Counted from the first letter of the stretch, positions 1-7,535 are shown. The stretch: DNA of 20,204 nucleotides from an uncultured Lachnospiraceae bacterium (GCA_910579395.1 CAJTUC010000050.1:1-20204); one strand, 5' to 3'. Made by a program: numbers and translations. Notes: generated by a model not told the origin, from the sequence alone.

Positions 1-35
1 GAGAGAAAAATCGAGAAAAACTAAGAACCGGATAG

Positions 36-701
36 AATCCTTTCGTTTTAGATGTCCATGCTGGCGGGGACGGCTCACGGTTCCGTGAACCCGTTATCCT
101 TCCCAAGACCATTCCCCTTCACACAGTCGAAACATTCCTGTCCACTATCTATAAGCAGCGCACAGACGCCAAGACCAATTACCAGCAAAAAAATGCGCTC
201 AGAGACATTGCTGTCATCGAACTTCTTTTTGCCACCGGAATGCGGATTTCGGAATTGTGCGCTTTGAAAGTCAACGATGTGAATCTCTATGATAAGAACG
301 TCCTTATCTATGGCAAGGGTGCAAAAGAAAGACGGATTCAGATTGGAAACGATGATGTTGTCCGCGCATTGGAAGAATACAGGAAAGCATTTGAAGAGAG
401 CACTCAGAAATGCGGTCACTTTTTCGTCAATCAGACAGGGCGCCCCCTGTCAGACCAGTCCGTCCGCCGGATGATCAATAAGTATACCGCTCTCGCCGCC
501 ATCGAGCAGCATATCACACCGCATATGTTCCGGCATACTTTTGCCACGAGTCTGCTGGAAGCGGATGTGGACATCCGGTATATTCAGGAGATGCTGGGAC
601 ATAGTTCAATCAATGTTACGGAAATCTATACGCATGTGGCGATGGCGAAACAGAGGGATATTCTGGTGACAAAACATCCGAGGAAAAATTTTAGGGTTTG
701 A
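36..701 (+). pseudogene. tyrosine recombinase/integrase, catalytic C-terminal part, 5' truncated
   Basis: This is the catalytic domain of a XerC/XerD-like tyrosine recombinase, which cuts and rejoins DNA through a 3'-phosphotyrosine. All active-site residues can be seen: Arg in GMRISEL, Lys in GKGAKERR, His and Arg in HMFRHTF, His in LGHSS and the nucleophile Tyr in TEIYTHV. The frame is open from 36 to the TGA at 699-701, but a TAG lies at 33-35 just before the codons for NPF. The first ATG (240) would start one residue before the first catalytic Arg, so it is unlikely to give an active enzyme. The frame also reads through 3-32, so the TAG may be a nonsense mutation in a longer gene, or the N-terminal core-binding domain is lost. 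The window edge prevents a decision. Downstream is a strong hairpin. Confidence 0.75.
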
Positions 702-716
702 GGCAGGGGCTGGTGA

Positions 717-765
717 AAGAGGGATTTGTACGGATAACTTTTAATTATCCATACAAATCCCTCTT
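717..765 (+). terminator. long stem-loop after recombinase gene
   Basis: The arms 717-737 and 745-765 pair over 21 positions with one mismatch, around a 7-base loop. It starts 16 bases after the recombinase stop codon. There is no clean T-run on the + strand (TATATTAAATT follows), so it may act as a bidirectional terminator or mRNA 3'-end stabiliser. Confidence 0.6.
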
Positions 766-1392
766 ATATTAAATTAATATATATTATGTTACACCTTTTC
801 TTCATTCTCCACTTGTCTAATTTTACCGATTTTTTGTCTATTTTTGCCAATTTACACATTACAATTGGAAATACCTCTTTTGTGCCCTTTGTCATGCCAG
901 CCCCCTGTTCTGAATACGCATACTAGAACCAGACCACCCAGCAGCCCAAATGAAGTGATAAGCTGTCAGTGTGGGAAGTGGAAAGCCCCCCGAAAGAAAG
1001 GATAAAATTATAGCAATCTCCAACGGAGTAGAGACAGCGAAAAAAGGGAAAGTGCGGAGTTTGCGCCATTCCTTAATAACATGAACGAGTGGTATATGCG
1101 TGACACAAGCAGGAAGATTACCACTGTCTTACGGGCAAGGGAGGGGAATGACGGGGAATGCCCACATATCAAACCACTGCTCTTACGGTTACAAAAAAGA
1201 CACACTTGACAGCACCCATTGGGTAATTGATGAACCCGCAGCCGAGGACAGTCAGCATCGAGCAGAGGGAACGGGCAAGACAGATGATGATTGAGAAAAA
1301 CGAAAGAAATCTTAAGCATTATTTAATGGAATTATAAAAGGGCTTGTGATAGAATGAATAAATCGAAAAATGTAACGGAGATTATGTAAAGT
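766..1392. other. gene-poor stretch between recombinase and lipoprotein
   Basis: I find no convincing gene in these 627 bases. The left part (about 766-900) is AT-rich. The part from about 950 to 1310 is richer in G and A on the + strand and has only short overlapping open frames on both strands, none with a recognised motif. The texture differs from both neighbours and could be remnant mobile-element DNA. The lipoprotein promoter should lie near the right end, but I could not pick clear -35/-10 boxes. Confidence 0.4.
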
Positions 1393-2388
1393 ATGAAAAA
1401 AATCACCTGTTTATGTATATTTTTGATTTTGTTGCTTTGTTCTGCTTGTGGAAATACAGAAATACCATTTACAACAGAAGATAATCAAGAAAGCAGCCAA
1501 GCGAGTGATGAAGTTCCAAGTAATCAGAATATAGATGTTGTTCTTCAAGATAAATTAACATATTCAAATTTGGACAGTGAATCATCTATGAATGAAGTAC
1601 GGGATATTTTGACCAAAGCTGGTATTCAGACAAATCATGTTGATACTGTATTGAGCTGGGTAACAGATTATAATGACAGTATGAGGGAATGTCCATCTTT
1701 TTCTTTAATTGGGGATTTTGTTACAGTAGACAGAATGGCCGTAGATTATGGAGAATATCCGCCCATGTCTGTACAGTGGTACAAGCATAATAACCGGAAT
1801 TACCATGATGTTCTTTGTCGAATTGTAGCTTATGAGTTAAATCATGACAATATTTCAGTAGGGAATGTAATTAAAGAAGAAAATTTTGATTGTTGGGACG
1901 AGAATACAGCATGGCTTTATACAGATGGCGATATTCTTTTTGGACGGGAAGCCGTAGAGGGCGAACATAAAGCGTATGTTCCTTTTCCGCTGATTGAGTG
2001 GAGTAAAGATATGCAGGCAGAATATTTTACCCTGTTTAATCCGATTCACATTACAGAGCAATGCAGTGAACAGGAAATGTTTCAAGCCATTCAAGAAAAA
2101 TGGAATGAGCAGGAAATTTCATTCAAGGAAAGTACATTTTCTTTAATTACTTTTTGGACGCAAAGTGGTGACAGAATATGCGCTTCACATGCTGCTACTT
2201 TGATAGAAATAGATAATGGATATTTGCTATTTGAAAAAACCAATCCGGAATCTCCTTATGCGGCAACAAAATTTTCTTCTACCGATGAAGTAAAGCAATA
2301 TTTATATAACATGATGAATTTAGATTATTCAAGATATAATGACCAAATTGGAACTTATATTATTTTGCAAAATGATAAGTTGCTTTAA
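1393..2388 (+). CDS. DUF4300-like lipoprotein
   Basis: This is a predicted secreted lipoprotein of 331 residues. Residues 1-19 form a lipoprotein signal peptide: MKK, a hydrophobic core of Leu/Ile, then LLCSAC, with Cys19 as the likely lipidated residue (the -3 position is Cys rather than Leu). Residues 20-50 are a Ser/Asn/Gln/Glu-rich tether. The rest resembles the DUF4300 family of Firmicutes lipoproteins, with a YSNLDSESSMNEVR start, a central LLFGREAVE-like segment, and a C-terminal block with a SHAATLIEIDNGYLLFEKTNPESPY-type core ending in LQNDKLL. The family function is unknown to me; it would sit on the outer face of the membrane. GGAG at 1377-1380 is a somewhat distant ribosome binding site. 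The gene is AT-rich compared with the genes after 4865, which fits acquired DNA. Confidence 0.75.
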   Translation: MKKITCLCIFLILLLCSACGNTEIPFTTEDNQESSQASDEVPSNQNIDVVLQDKLTYSNLDSESSMNEVRDILTKAGIQTNHVDTVLSWVTDYNDSMRECPSFSLIGDFVTVDRMAVDYGEYPPMSVQWYKHNNRNYHDVLCRIVAYELNHDNISVGNVIKEENFDCWDENTAWLYTDGDILFGREAVEGEHKAYVPFPLIEWSKDMQAEYFTLFNPIHITEQCSEQEMFQAIQEKWNEQEISFKESTFSLITFWTQSGDRICASHAATLIEIDNGYLLFEKTNPESPYAATKFSSTDEVKQYLYNMMNLDYSRYNDQIGTYIILQNDKLL

Positions 2389-2400
2389 TGTAATATTACA
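2389..2400. repeat. 12-bp perfect palindrome after the lipoprotein gene
   Basis: TGTAATATTACA lies directly after the TAA stop (2386-2388). It is too short and AT-rich to be a strong terminator. It may only mark the gene end. Confidence 0.3.
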
Positions 2401-2538
2401 TCTATAATTTCATATTTTTTATTTTGGGGCAGCGATTATCTTAACAGACAATCAGCTACCTTTTTTATTTCAGTAACTATCAAGCACAGCAAAAATGAAT
2501 TGCAGGCAATTTATTTTAGAAAGAACGAGGTATTAGAA

Positions 2539-2703
2539 ATGATTGACAGCAAAAATGACGCAAGCAGAAACTTAGAAAAAGCATTGCAGGCACTGGAACA
2601 GGCAAAACAGCGTGTAGCCAACGAAAAGAAAAAGCAGAACGAGAAGAAACGGAAAGCCGAGCCCCCCCACAACCCACTCTCCCCCATGTCAATATATGCG
2701 TAG
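2539..2703 (+). CDS. small charged protein, DUF3847-like, probably truncated
   Basis: This is a 54-residue basic, Lys/Glu/Gln-rich helix-forming protein. The ATG at 2539 is preferred over an upstream in-frame start because GAGG at 2527-2530 is 8 bases before it. Residues 8-42 have the charged coiled-coil look (ALQALEQAKQRV, EKKKQNEKKRKAE) of small DUF3847 proteins carried next to mobilisation genes in Clostridia integrative elements. In those, as I recall, the KKRKAE segment leads into a conserved C-terminal part. Here it breaks into PPHNPLSPMSIYA and stops inside a hairpin. It is probably the front half of such a gene cut by a rearrangement. The family call rests on pattern memory only. Confidence 0.45.
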   Translation: MIDSKNDASRNLEKALQALEQAKQRVANEKKKQNEKKRKAEPPHNPLSPMSIYA

Positions 2704-2711
2704 AGAGTGGG
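2673..2711. repeat. inverted repeat at the broken end of the DUF3847-like gene
   Basis: CCCACTCTC (2673-2681) and GAGAGTGGG (2703-2711) pair perfectly over 9 bp with a 21-base loop. The stop codon at 2701-2703 touches the right arm. There is no T-run, so it is not an obvious terminator. It may be the border or a protein-binding site of a mobile element. Confidence 0.4.
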
Positions 2712-2739
2712 CGGTCTTAGGATTGCCCTTTATTAATAT

Positions 2740-2768
2740 TTGCACCTTGACGGAATAAGTTCTATATA
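2740..2768 (+). promoter_or_regulatory. candidate sigma-A promoter upstream of MarR gene
   Basis: TTGCAC (2740-2745), 17 bases, then TATATA (2763-2768). It is the best -35/-10 pair in the gap upstream of the MarR gene. The transcript would begin near 2775 and carry the hairpin at 2826-2850 in its leader. Confidence 0.4.
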
Positions 2769-2825
2769 GTACCATTGAGATTATGAAAAGGAGACGTCCT
2801 TATTAATGCTCTGTACAGCAAAACT

Positions 2826-2850
2826 ACCGCTTCTATCCTTACGAAGCGGT
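2826..2850 (+). repeat. 8-bp perfect hairpin in MarR leader
   Basis: ACCGCTTC (2826-2833) and GAAGCGGT (2843-2850) flank a 9-base loop, closely followed by a Shine-Dalgarno-like run AAGGAAAGG at 2856-2864. I recall leaders of this form ahead of mobilisation genes in Clostridia integrative elements, so it may be a mobile-element leader now joined to the MarR gene. It could also modulate MarR translation. Confidence 0.4.
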
Positions 2851-2874
2851 GGAGCAAGGAAAGGTGTGATATAG

Positions 2875-3354
2875 CTGGAAACACGAACAGGTTTTTTGAT
2901 TTCTCATATTAAACAGGTTCAAGGGAGAGTTTTTGATCGGCTTTTGCAGACATGTGGTGTAGATGAATTTAATGGACCACAAGGACATATTCTTTATGTG
3001 CTATGGAAAAGTGAAGGCATTCCTATTGTGGAACTTGCACAAAAGACGGGATTGGCAAAAAATACGCTTACTGCAATGCTTTGTAGAATGGAAGAAAATG
3101 GCTTAATCTGTCGGAAAATTTGCACTTCTGATCGACGTCAAAGCCTAATTAGCCTGACACCCCAAGCCCGTGCATTGGAGAAACGTTACAATCAAGTCTC
3201 TCAGCAAATGAACAGCTTGTTTTTTAAAGATTTTGAAAAGGTGGAAATCAAGGAATTAGAACAGTATCTTAACCGCATTGTTTCCAACTTGGAGCGAGCG
3301 GAACAAGCATTAAAAAAAAGAAAGGATGTACATGATAGCAAAGATAAAAACTAA
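2875..3354 (+). CDS. MarR family transcriptional regulator
   Basis: This is a winged-helix repressor/activator of about 159 residues. The core has the MarR pattern: a dimerisation helix (LISHIKQVQGRVFDRLL), then a HTH with IPIVELAQKTGLAKNTLTAMLCRMEENGLI, then a wing with the MarR-typical DRR (SDRRQSLISLT), then C-terminal dimer helices. The start is unusual. A TAG lies in frame at 2872-2874, and the next codons read CTG GAA ACA CGA, giving (L/M)ETRTGFLISHIKQ. This matches how relatives begin, as I recall, so CTG at 2875 is chosen; AAGGAAAGG is 10 bases upstream. The fallback is TTG at 2896, with only CAGG close by. The next gene overlaps its end by 23 bases, suggesting coupling to the flavin reductase-like protein it may control. 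The ligand is unknown. Confidence 0.8.
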   Translation: METRTGFLISHIKQVQGRVFDRLLQTCGVDEFNGPQGHILYVLWKSEGIPIVELAQKTGLAKNTLTAMLCRMEENGLICRKICTSDRRQSLISLTPQARALEKRYNQVSQQMNSLFFKDFEKVEIKELEQYLNRIVSNLERAEQALKKRKDVHDSKDKN

Positions 3355-3667
3355 GATGAAGTTTCTTCCTACTGTAGAATGGGGACAAGTACTGAATGTA
3401 CCAACCATTGTAGAAAGCCCTGTCAGTTTTGAACTGGAAGTGAAAAAAGCAATCCCTATGGGAGATGGATCAGATATTTTTCTCTGTTTAATTCGTAATG
3501 TAACTCAGGATGAAAAACTGCCGGATATGGAGGTTCCCTTTACAGAAAGATTGATGAAGGCCGCTCCGGTATTCGCTCCGGGCGAAGATACATATTCTAC
3601 CATTGATGGAAGATATCACGGAAAATGGGGAGAACCTATGAAAAATGTGGCTAATATCAAAGAATAG
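3332..3667 (+). pseudogene. flavin reductase-like protein, N-terminal/core part missing
   Basis: These 111 residues resemble the C-terminal half of flavin reductase-like (FMN-binding split-barrel) proteins: NVPTIVESPVSFELEV, then the GDGSDIFLCLIRNV strand, then a tail with YSTIDGRYHGKWGEPMK. Family members are usually about 160-200 residues, and the N-terminal barrel part that binds FMN is absent. The ATG at 3332 has AAAGGA 5 bases upstream and overlaps the MarR gene end, so the translation start looks intact. The loss is therefore better explained by an in-frame internal deletion after about residue 13 than by a lost 5' end. A short functional protein cannot be ruled out. MarR plus flavin reductase is a common regulator-target pairing for redox or quinone stress. 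Confidence 0.55.
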
Positions 3668-3720
3668 CTGTATAATACAAACGCATTTTGGAAGAACAGA
3701 CTACAAAGGTCTTGGAATGA

Positions 3721-3749
3721 TTTAATCCCCCCGAATTGGGGGGATTAAA
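3721..3749. repeat. perfect 12-bp hairpin with six G:C pairs
   Basis: The arms 3721-3732 and 3738-3749 pair perfectly (TTTAATCCCCCC and its complement) around a 5-base loop, GAATT. It lies 54 bases after the flavin reductase stop and 48 bases before the S66 peptidase start. There is no T-run on either side, although the A/T-rich stem ends may help. It is probably a terminator or processing/stability hairpin between the two genes. Confidence 0.55.
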
Positions 3750-3797
3750 ATTACCACTTACAAATTGAAGCCAAGAATGCTGCGAAAGGAGAAATAT

Positions 3798-4679
3798 ATG
3801 AATTTGTTAAAACATGGCGATACCATTGGGATAATATCACCAAGTTGGGTAGCAAATCAAAATGATTATGAAAAGTACGCAAAAGGCATTAAAAAATTGG
3901 GATTTCACGTCAAATTCGGCAAAAATATTTATAAAGACACTTATAAATATACTGCAAGTGTAGCAGAGCGTGTTGATGATTTGAACGAGATGATATATGA
4001 CGAGAATGTAAGGTTGGTATTCTTTGGTGGGGGGTATGGAAGTGTAGATTTACTTCCGTATATTGATTACAATAGAATAAAAGAAACTCCAAAGCTTTTT
4101 TTGAGTTATAGTGATGGAACATCTATACTCAATGCTATATATGCTAACACCGGCATAACGACATACTATGGGCAGACTCCGGGATTATTTGATAATATCA
4201 ACGAATACGACAGAAAACAATTTGTTTCGCATTTGATTGATGGAGCTGTAACAGATTATATCAGTAATAGTGATTGGTATACTATAACAGAGGGATGTTG
4301 CGAAGGAAGCCTTGTTGGCGGATATTTACTTAATTTTGTTTTGACTCTAGGAAACAGATTCTTTCCATATCAAACAGACAGGAATTATATATTATTTATT
4401 GAAGAATTGGATAAATTTCAATCCGTTCAAGATGTCAGCATGTTCTTAACTTGTATTGGACAAAGCCGGTTGATGGAACAAGTAACAGGTTTGTTGTTTG
4501 GACACTATTCAGATGATATTTCGCCACTGTTGTTTGAAGTACTGGAGCGGTTTGGTAAACAATATAGCATTCCTGTGGCTTATTGTGACGATTTTGGCCA
4601 TGGCTCCAATCATGCAATTTTTCCTATTGGTAGAGGGGCGGTTTTAGACACCAAAAATAAAACACTATTATTTCAATAG
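3798..4679 (+). CDS. peptidase S66, LD-carboxypeptidase / MccF-like
   Basis: This is a cytoplasmic serine peptidase of 293 residues, the full family length. S66 enzymes either trim the terminal D-Ala from murein tetrapeptides during peptidoglycan recycling (LdcA) or cleave microcin C-like aminoacyl nucleotides for self-immunity (MccF). The catalytic triad is visible: Ser105 in LSYSDGTS, Glu202 in ILFIEELDK and His268 in DFGHGSNHAIFPIG. The glycine-rich FFGGGYGS (75-82) precedes the nucleophile region. The start at 3798 is preferred to an upstream in-frame ATG at 3765 because AAAGGAG lies about 6 bases before it and the protein then begins at the family's LKHGDTIGIISPS strand. Sequence alone does not separate LdcA from MccF, but lack of a murein operon and the accessory setting make a resistance role possible. 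Confidence 0.85.
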   Translation: MNLLKHGDTIGIISPSWVANQNDYEKYAKGIKKLGFHVKFGKNIYKDTYKYTASVAERVDDLNEMIYDENVRLVFFGGGYGSVDLLPYIDYNRIKETPKLFLSYSDGTSILNAIYANTGITTYYGQTPGLFDNINEYDRKQFVSHLIDGAVTDYISNSDWYTITEGCCEGSLVGGYLLNFVLTLGNRFFPYQTDRNYILFIEELDKFQSVQDVSMFLTCIGQSRLMEQVTGLLFGHYSDDISPLLFEVLERFGKQYSIPVAYCDDFGHGSNHAIFPIGRGAVLDTKNKTLLFQ

Positions 4680-4685
4680 AGCATA

Positions 4686-4861
4686 ATGATGATTTTTCTT
4701 GCCGACAATATTATCGAACAGTTCAATGCGGACAAATCTCTCCTGCTTTTCATATCCAAAAACCTAAGCTGGGGCATTTTTAAACAGGAACTGATTTCCT
4801 CGGGTGATGATTCGGATGTGGATTTTTATAATATTTACAAAATTCTGGAAAACTCCCCGAT
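4686..4861 (+). other. possible gene remnant, unrecognised
   Basis: An open frame starts with ATG at 4686, seven bases after the S66 stop, and reads MMIFLADNIIEQFNADKSL, continuing to about 4861. Beyond this it only persists as antisense of the EFR1 gene. The Asp/Ser-rich text looks protein-like, but I know no family for it and there is no good ribosome binding site. It is perhaps the residue of a gene lost when the accessory segment joined the EFR1 region. The entry also covers the intergenic space between the two convergent genes. Confidence 0.2.
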
Positions 4862-4864
4862 ACA

Positions 4865-5626
4865 TTACAAATACTTTCCAATTCCCCCCTGCTCCACTAC
4901 TTCTTTCCCCAATAGAGTGATTGCCTGCGCCGGACATTCGTTAATACAGCGGTAGCACATCGTACACCGACTGTCCGGTACGGCTTTTCCCCCGTCCAGA
5001 CGCAGATTCTTCATCGGACAGAGGCCGACGCATTTCCCGCAGCCCACACATTTTCCGGTATCGATTCTTAACTGAGCGGAATACGCTTTGGTCTTATGCC
5101 CGAAATACAGTCTCTGCCCGAAAAAACCTGCCAGACGGCTGCCAAAGCCCAGCCCGTCCCGCGGAGGCCTGCCGTTTTTCAGCCGTCCCGCGGCTTTTCT
5201 TATTTTCAGTTCCGCTTTTTTTACAAGAAGCCGGTTTTTGGAAAGCGGCTTTTTCAATACCTTTTCATCGCATATGCTGTCGGGCATCCTCAAATGTAGA
5301 CCACCTGTAATAACAGCGCCGTTTTTTTGCAGCAGACGGGCCAAAACGCCCGCACCGTCGCCGCTGAATAATCCCATTGTAGCAATGACAAAGACTTTTT
5401 TCCCTTTCCATGCGCTCTGATGCGCCGTGATATAATCCCGCAAAATTTTCGGAACAGTGCTGTACTGCACAGGATAACCGAGGACGATTTCTTCATGCGC
5501 CTCTATATTACGCAATGCACAGTCCTCTTCTATGGAAAAAGCCCTTGCACCAGCCTCATACGCTTCGAGAAATTTCTCCACGCAGTATTTTGTGTTTCCG
5601 GTTCCGCTGAAATAGATTCCGATCAT
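4865..5626 (-). CDS. EFR1 family ferredoxin (flavodoxin domain plus two [4Fe-4S] clusters)
   Basis: This 253-residue cytoplasmic electron carrier matches the EFR1 family common in anaerobic Firmicutes. The N-terminal half is flavodoxin-like: the FMN phosphate loop is FSGTGNT (6-12), followed by LGYPVQYSTVPK and VIATMGLFSGDGAG. A basic linker (125-185) leads to a bacterial ferredoxin module with two CX2CX2CX3C motifs, Cys193/196/199/203 (CVGCGKCVGLCP) and Cys221/224/227/231 (CTMCYRCINECP). It therefore probably passes electrons between FMN and iron-sulfur clusters. The partner is not known from the context. The start at 5626 has GAGGTG (5637-5642) 10 bases upstream. Its 5' side carries only decayed open frames, so it appears to be transcribed alone. 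Confidence 0.9.
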   Translation of the reverse strand: MIGIYFSGTGNTKYCVEKFLEAYEAGARAFSIEEDCALRNIEAHEEIVLGYPVQYSTVPKILRDYITAHQSAWKGKKVFVIATMGLFSGDGAGVLARLLQKNGAVITGGLHLRMPDSICDEKVLKKPLSKNRLLVKKAELKIRKAAGRLKNGRPPRDGLGFGSRLAGFFGQRLYFGHKTKAYSAQLRIDTGKCVGCGKCVGLCPMKNLRLDGGKAVPDSRCTMCYRCINECPAQAITLLGKEVVEQGGIGKYL

Positions 5627-5925
5627 GTAGAATAAACACCTCTTTTCCTACCTCAATTGTTTTACAAAAGCGTCTTTTCATTTCCTCATCACTGGCATCA
5701 TATTGAGCCATTCTCAAAAATTCTCTGACTGAAATATTCATATAATATAACTTGTGAAAAAAATGTACTAACATTTTTCTCATAAAAAATTGACTCTATC
5801 ATCACCCCTAACAACAATGTCTGCAGCAATGTAATCCCGGTTCTGATACTGGTTGCTGCATATTTTTTTACTAAAATTTTTTTCACATTCGGACGTTTCC
5901 CGTTTATCCATTTCATAAATGACAT
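5627..5925 (-). other. overlapping short open frames, probably a decayed gene
   Basis: Two leftward frames overlap here. One (5925-5698) reads MSFMKWINGKRPNVKK and has a hydrophobic run, GITLLQTLLLGVMIESIF. The other (from 5783) contains MNISVREFLRMAQYDASDEE, then runs into the EFR1 start. Neither has a good ribosome binding site. Joined by a frameshift near 5740 they would form one protein of about 120 residues, so a frameshifted gene is plausible. I do not recognise the family. A regulator for the EFR1 gene would be a natural guess, but nothing in the residues shows it. Confidence 0.25.
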
Positions 5926-6016
5926 TTTCAGGCTATACTCCGCTTCTTTTCTTTATCTCTTATTTTCTAATTATATCCCTCTGCCCCTTTCATTGTATTG
6001 TTGAATATATTCTCTT

Positions 6017-6028
6017 AATTCGCGAATT
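6017..6028. promoter_or_regulatory. 12-bp palindrome AATTCGCGAATT, possible operator
   Basis: A perfect 12-bp palindrome with a second ATTCG half-site close by, on the opposite strand at 6035-6039. It lies in AT-rich DNA upstream of the decayed frames and EFR1. Its form is that of a dimeric repressor site. The cognate regulator is unknown. Confidence 0.3.
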
Positions 6029-6124
6029 TATTTTACGAATAAATCCATTCCCACAATATTTTCTCCTGTAAAATATCACAAAGAATTTTAAAATTCCTGT
6101 GGTTCTTTCACCAAAGGAATCCTG

Positions 6125-7081
6125 TTATTTTTCATAGAATACAAGCGTGAGCCTGTCATTCACCTTTCTCGTCTTATCCGTCCTGCGGTACCCCATTTTT
6201 TCATATAAATAGCAGTTCTTTTCTTCCTGCAGAATGGTATCCAGTTCCCATTGTCCGCAGCCGTGGATTTCCTCACAAAGCCTGATCGCCTCCTGTGCGA
6301 TTCCGCGCCCCTGAAATTCCGGCAAAATAAAGATGGGTGAAATTCTTTTGTTCTTACCGGGCTCTTTTTTATCAACAACACGGACGGCTCCTACTTTCCG
6401 GCCCTCAAAGCATATAAAATAATAGTATGTGAATTCCTGCTTCAATCGCATGAAAACTTTTTCGGCTGCCTCGCTCGCCGGATTCGTTTCATAATCCTGA
6501 TATTTATCGAGCAGCTCCTGAAACGCCTTTTTCTGCATTGCGTGCAATCGCTCCGCATCCTCTGTGCCCGCTCTTAGCAGTGAGACTTTCTTCCGGAATT
6601 TTTCCAGCCTGTAATGCTGCTCATCGTCCAGTTCTTTTACACCGTTTTTGTAGTCATAACCCTTTTTCCGGTAAAATTCTACCGCCGTGATCGAGGCCGG
6701 GATTTCAATCCTATCCGCCCGCAGAAACAGTTCGTCTGCTTCAAGGGTATCTATAATAAAACTTCCGATTCCCTGATGATGCAATTCGGGAAGCACGAAA
6801 ACCATGAGCAGGATACTTTCCGTAGGGCTTCCCCAAAAACTGGATATGGAGCCGACACCGACGATTTTATCTTTACGCCAGAACACATATACGTTCGCAT
6901 ATTCTGCAACTCCTTTAAACCAGTTCACATCATGGGACGCGACGAGTTCTTCCATCGCCTCCGCTCCATAGTCTTTCACGTTGACCTCCCGGAAATTCCT
7001 CGCAATGAGCCTGACGATTGCTTCCGCATCCTCTTCCTGACAAAGTCTGACCGTAACTTCTGTTCCATCTGCTAATTTCAT
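6125..7081 (-). CDS. GNAT N-acetyltransferase with two GNAT domains
   Basis: This 318-residue enzyme would move acetyl from acetyl-CoA to an amine; the substrate is unknown. Two GNAT folds can be traced. Domain 1 (about 8-145) has the acetyl-CoA loop in VFVLPELHHQGIGSF (HHQGIG, 101-106) and ends with FYRKKGYDY. Domain 2 (about 166-318) has IFILPEFQGRGIAQEAI (QGRGIA, 257-262) and CYLYEKMGYRR. Domain 1 has His where Arg/Gln is usual at the first loop position, while domain 2 keeps the canonical QxxGxA. ATG 7081 is chosen over the in-frame GTG at 7093 because AAAGG/GGTGTGG lies at a useful distance only for the ATG. It stands alone, and downstream on the minus strand lies about 200 bases of AT-rich DNA. 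Confidence 0.85.
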   Translation of the reverse strand: MKLADGTEVTVRLCQEEDAEAIVRLIARNFREVNVKDYGAEAMEELVASHDVNWFKGVAEYANVYVFWRKDKIVGVGSISSFWGSPTESILLMVFVLPELHHQGIGSFIIDTLEADELFLRADRIEIPASITAVEFYRKKGYDYKNGVKELDDEQHYRLEKFRKKVSLLRAGTEDAERLHAMQKKAFQELLDKYQDYETNPASEAAEKVFMRLKQEFTYYYFICFEGRKVGAVRVVDKKEPGKNKRISPIFILPEFQGRGIAQEAIRLCEEIHGCGQWELDTILQEEKNCYLYEKMGYRRTDKTRKVNDRLTLVFYEK

Positions 7082-7190
7082 AAAAATAACCACACCTTTC
7101 TCTCAACCTGCACGACCTGCTGCTCAGTCAGCGCCAAAAGTACAGCTCTATCGAAGCCTTTGCACCATGAACATATGTCCGCCGGGCAAA

Positions 7191-7224
7191 CAAAAAATAC
7201 ACCGGACATGGGATGTGTCCGGTG
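7191..7224 (-). terminator. intrinsic terminator, leftward
   Basis: On the minus strand, CACCGGACA (7224-7216), a 7-base loop and TGTCCGGTG (7208-7200) form a perfect 9-bp GC-rich stem, followed by TATTTTTTG (7199-7191). This is a textbook Rho-independent terminator. It would end transcription of the radical SAM pair and insulate the GNAT gene. Confidence 0.8.
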
Positions 7225-7535
7225 CACTTCATGATAAACGTCAGCATTAAAATAATATAAGAACTGCAAAACCGCATTTACCGTTTTCCATGCACAGACA
7301 CATCGAACCTATTCTCTGTAACTGTGCACTTTATCGGATAACAATTACAGATGAATACGTCCATAATACATGTACATGTAATTCGCTGTGTTCTGCAGGT
7401 TCTGCATATCAATAACCTTTTCTTTCTCTTAGTCTCTTTAAATATTTTTATAAGGATATCACAGGGCGGATGGCGTGTCAAGCATTTCTGTTCAGGCTTT
7501 CAGTGTAGGCCGGATTGTAGATTTAACGGCAAATC
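7225..7535. other. spacer between radical SAM operon and its terminator
   Basis: I find no convincing gene in this 311-base stretch. It contains a 14-bp perfect palindrome, TACATGTACATGTA, at 7367-7380. The radical SAM transcript would run through it as a long 3' untranslated region to the terminator at 7191-7224, so a 3'-UTR-derived RNA is possible but not shown. Confidence 0.3.

Noticed and set aside
75..419. 114-codon minus-strand open frame opposite the recombinase
   Set aside because: It is antisense to a frame with clear recombinase catalytic motifs and has no ribosome binding site.
1008..1319. Open frames on both strands in the 766-1392 gap
   Set aside because: Cys/Leu/Ser-rich text without a recognised motif, no good start sites and overlapping frames on the other strand; kept only as gene-poor DNA.
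7078..7269. 63-codon minus-strand frame before the double-GNAT gene
   Set aside because: It runs through the strong terminator at 7191-7224 and ends at the GNAT start; no motif.
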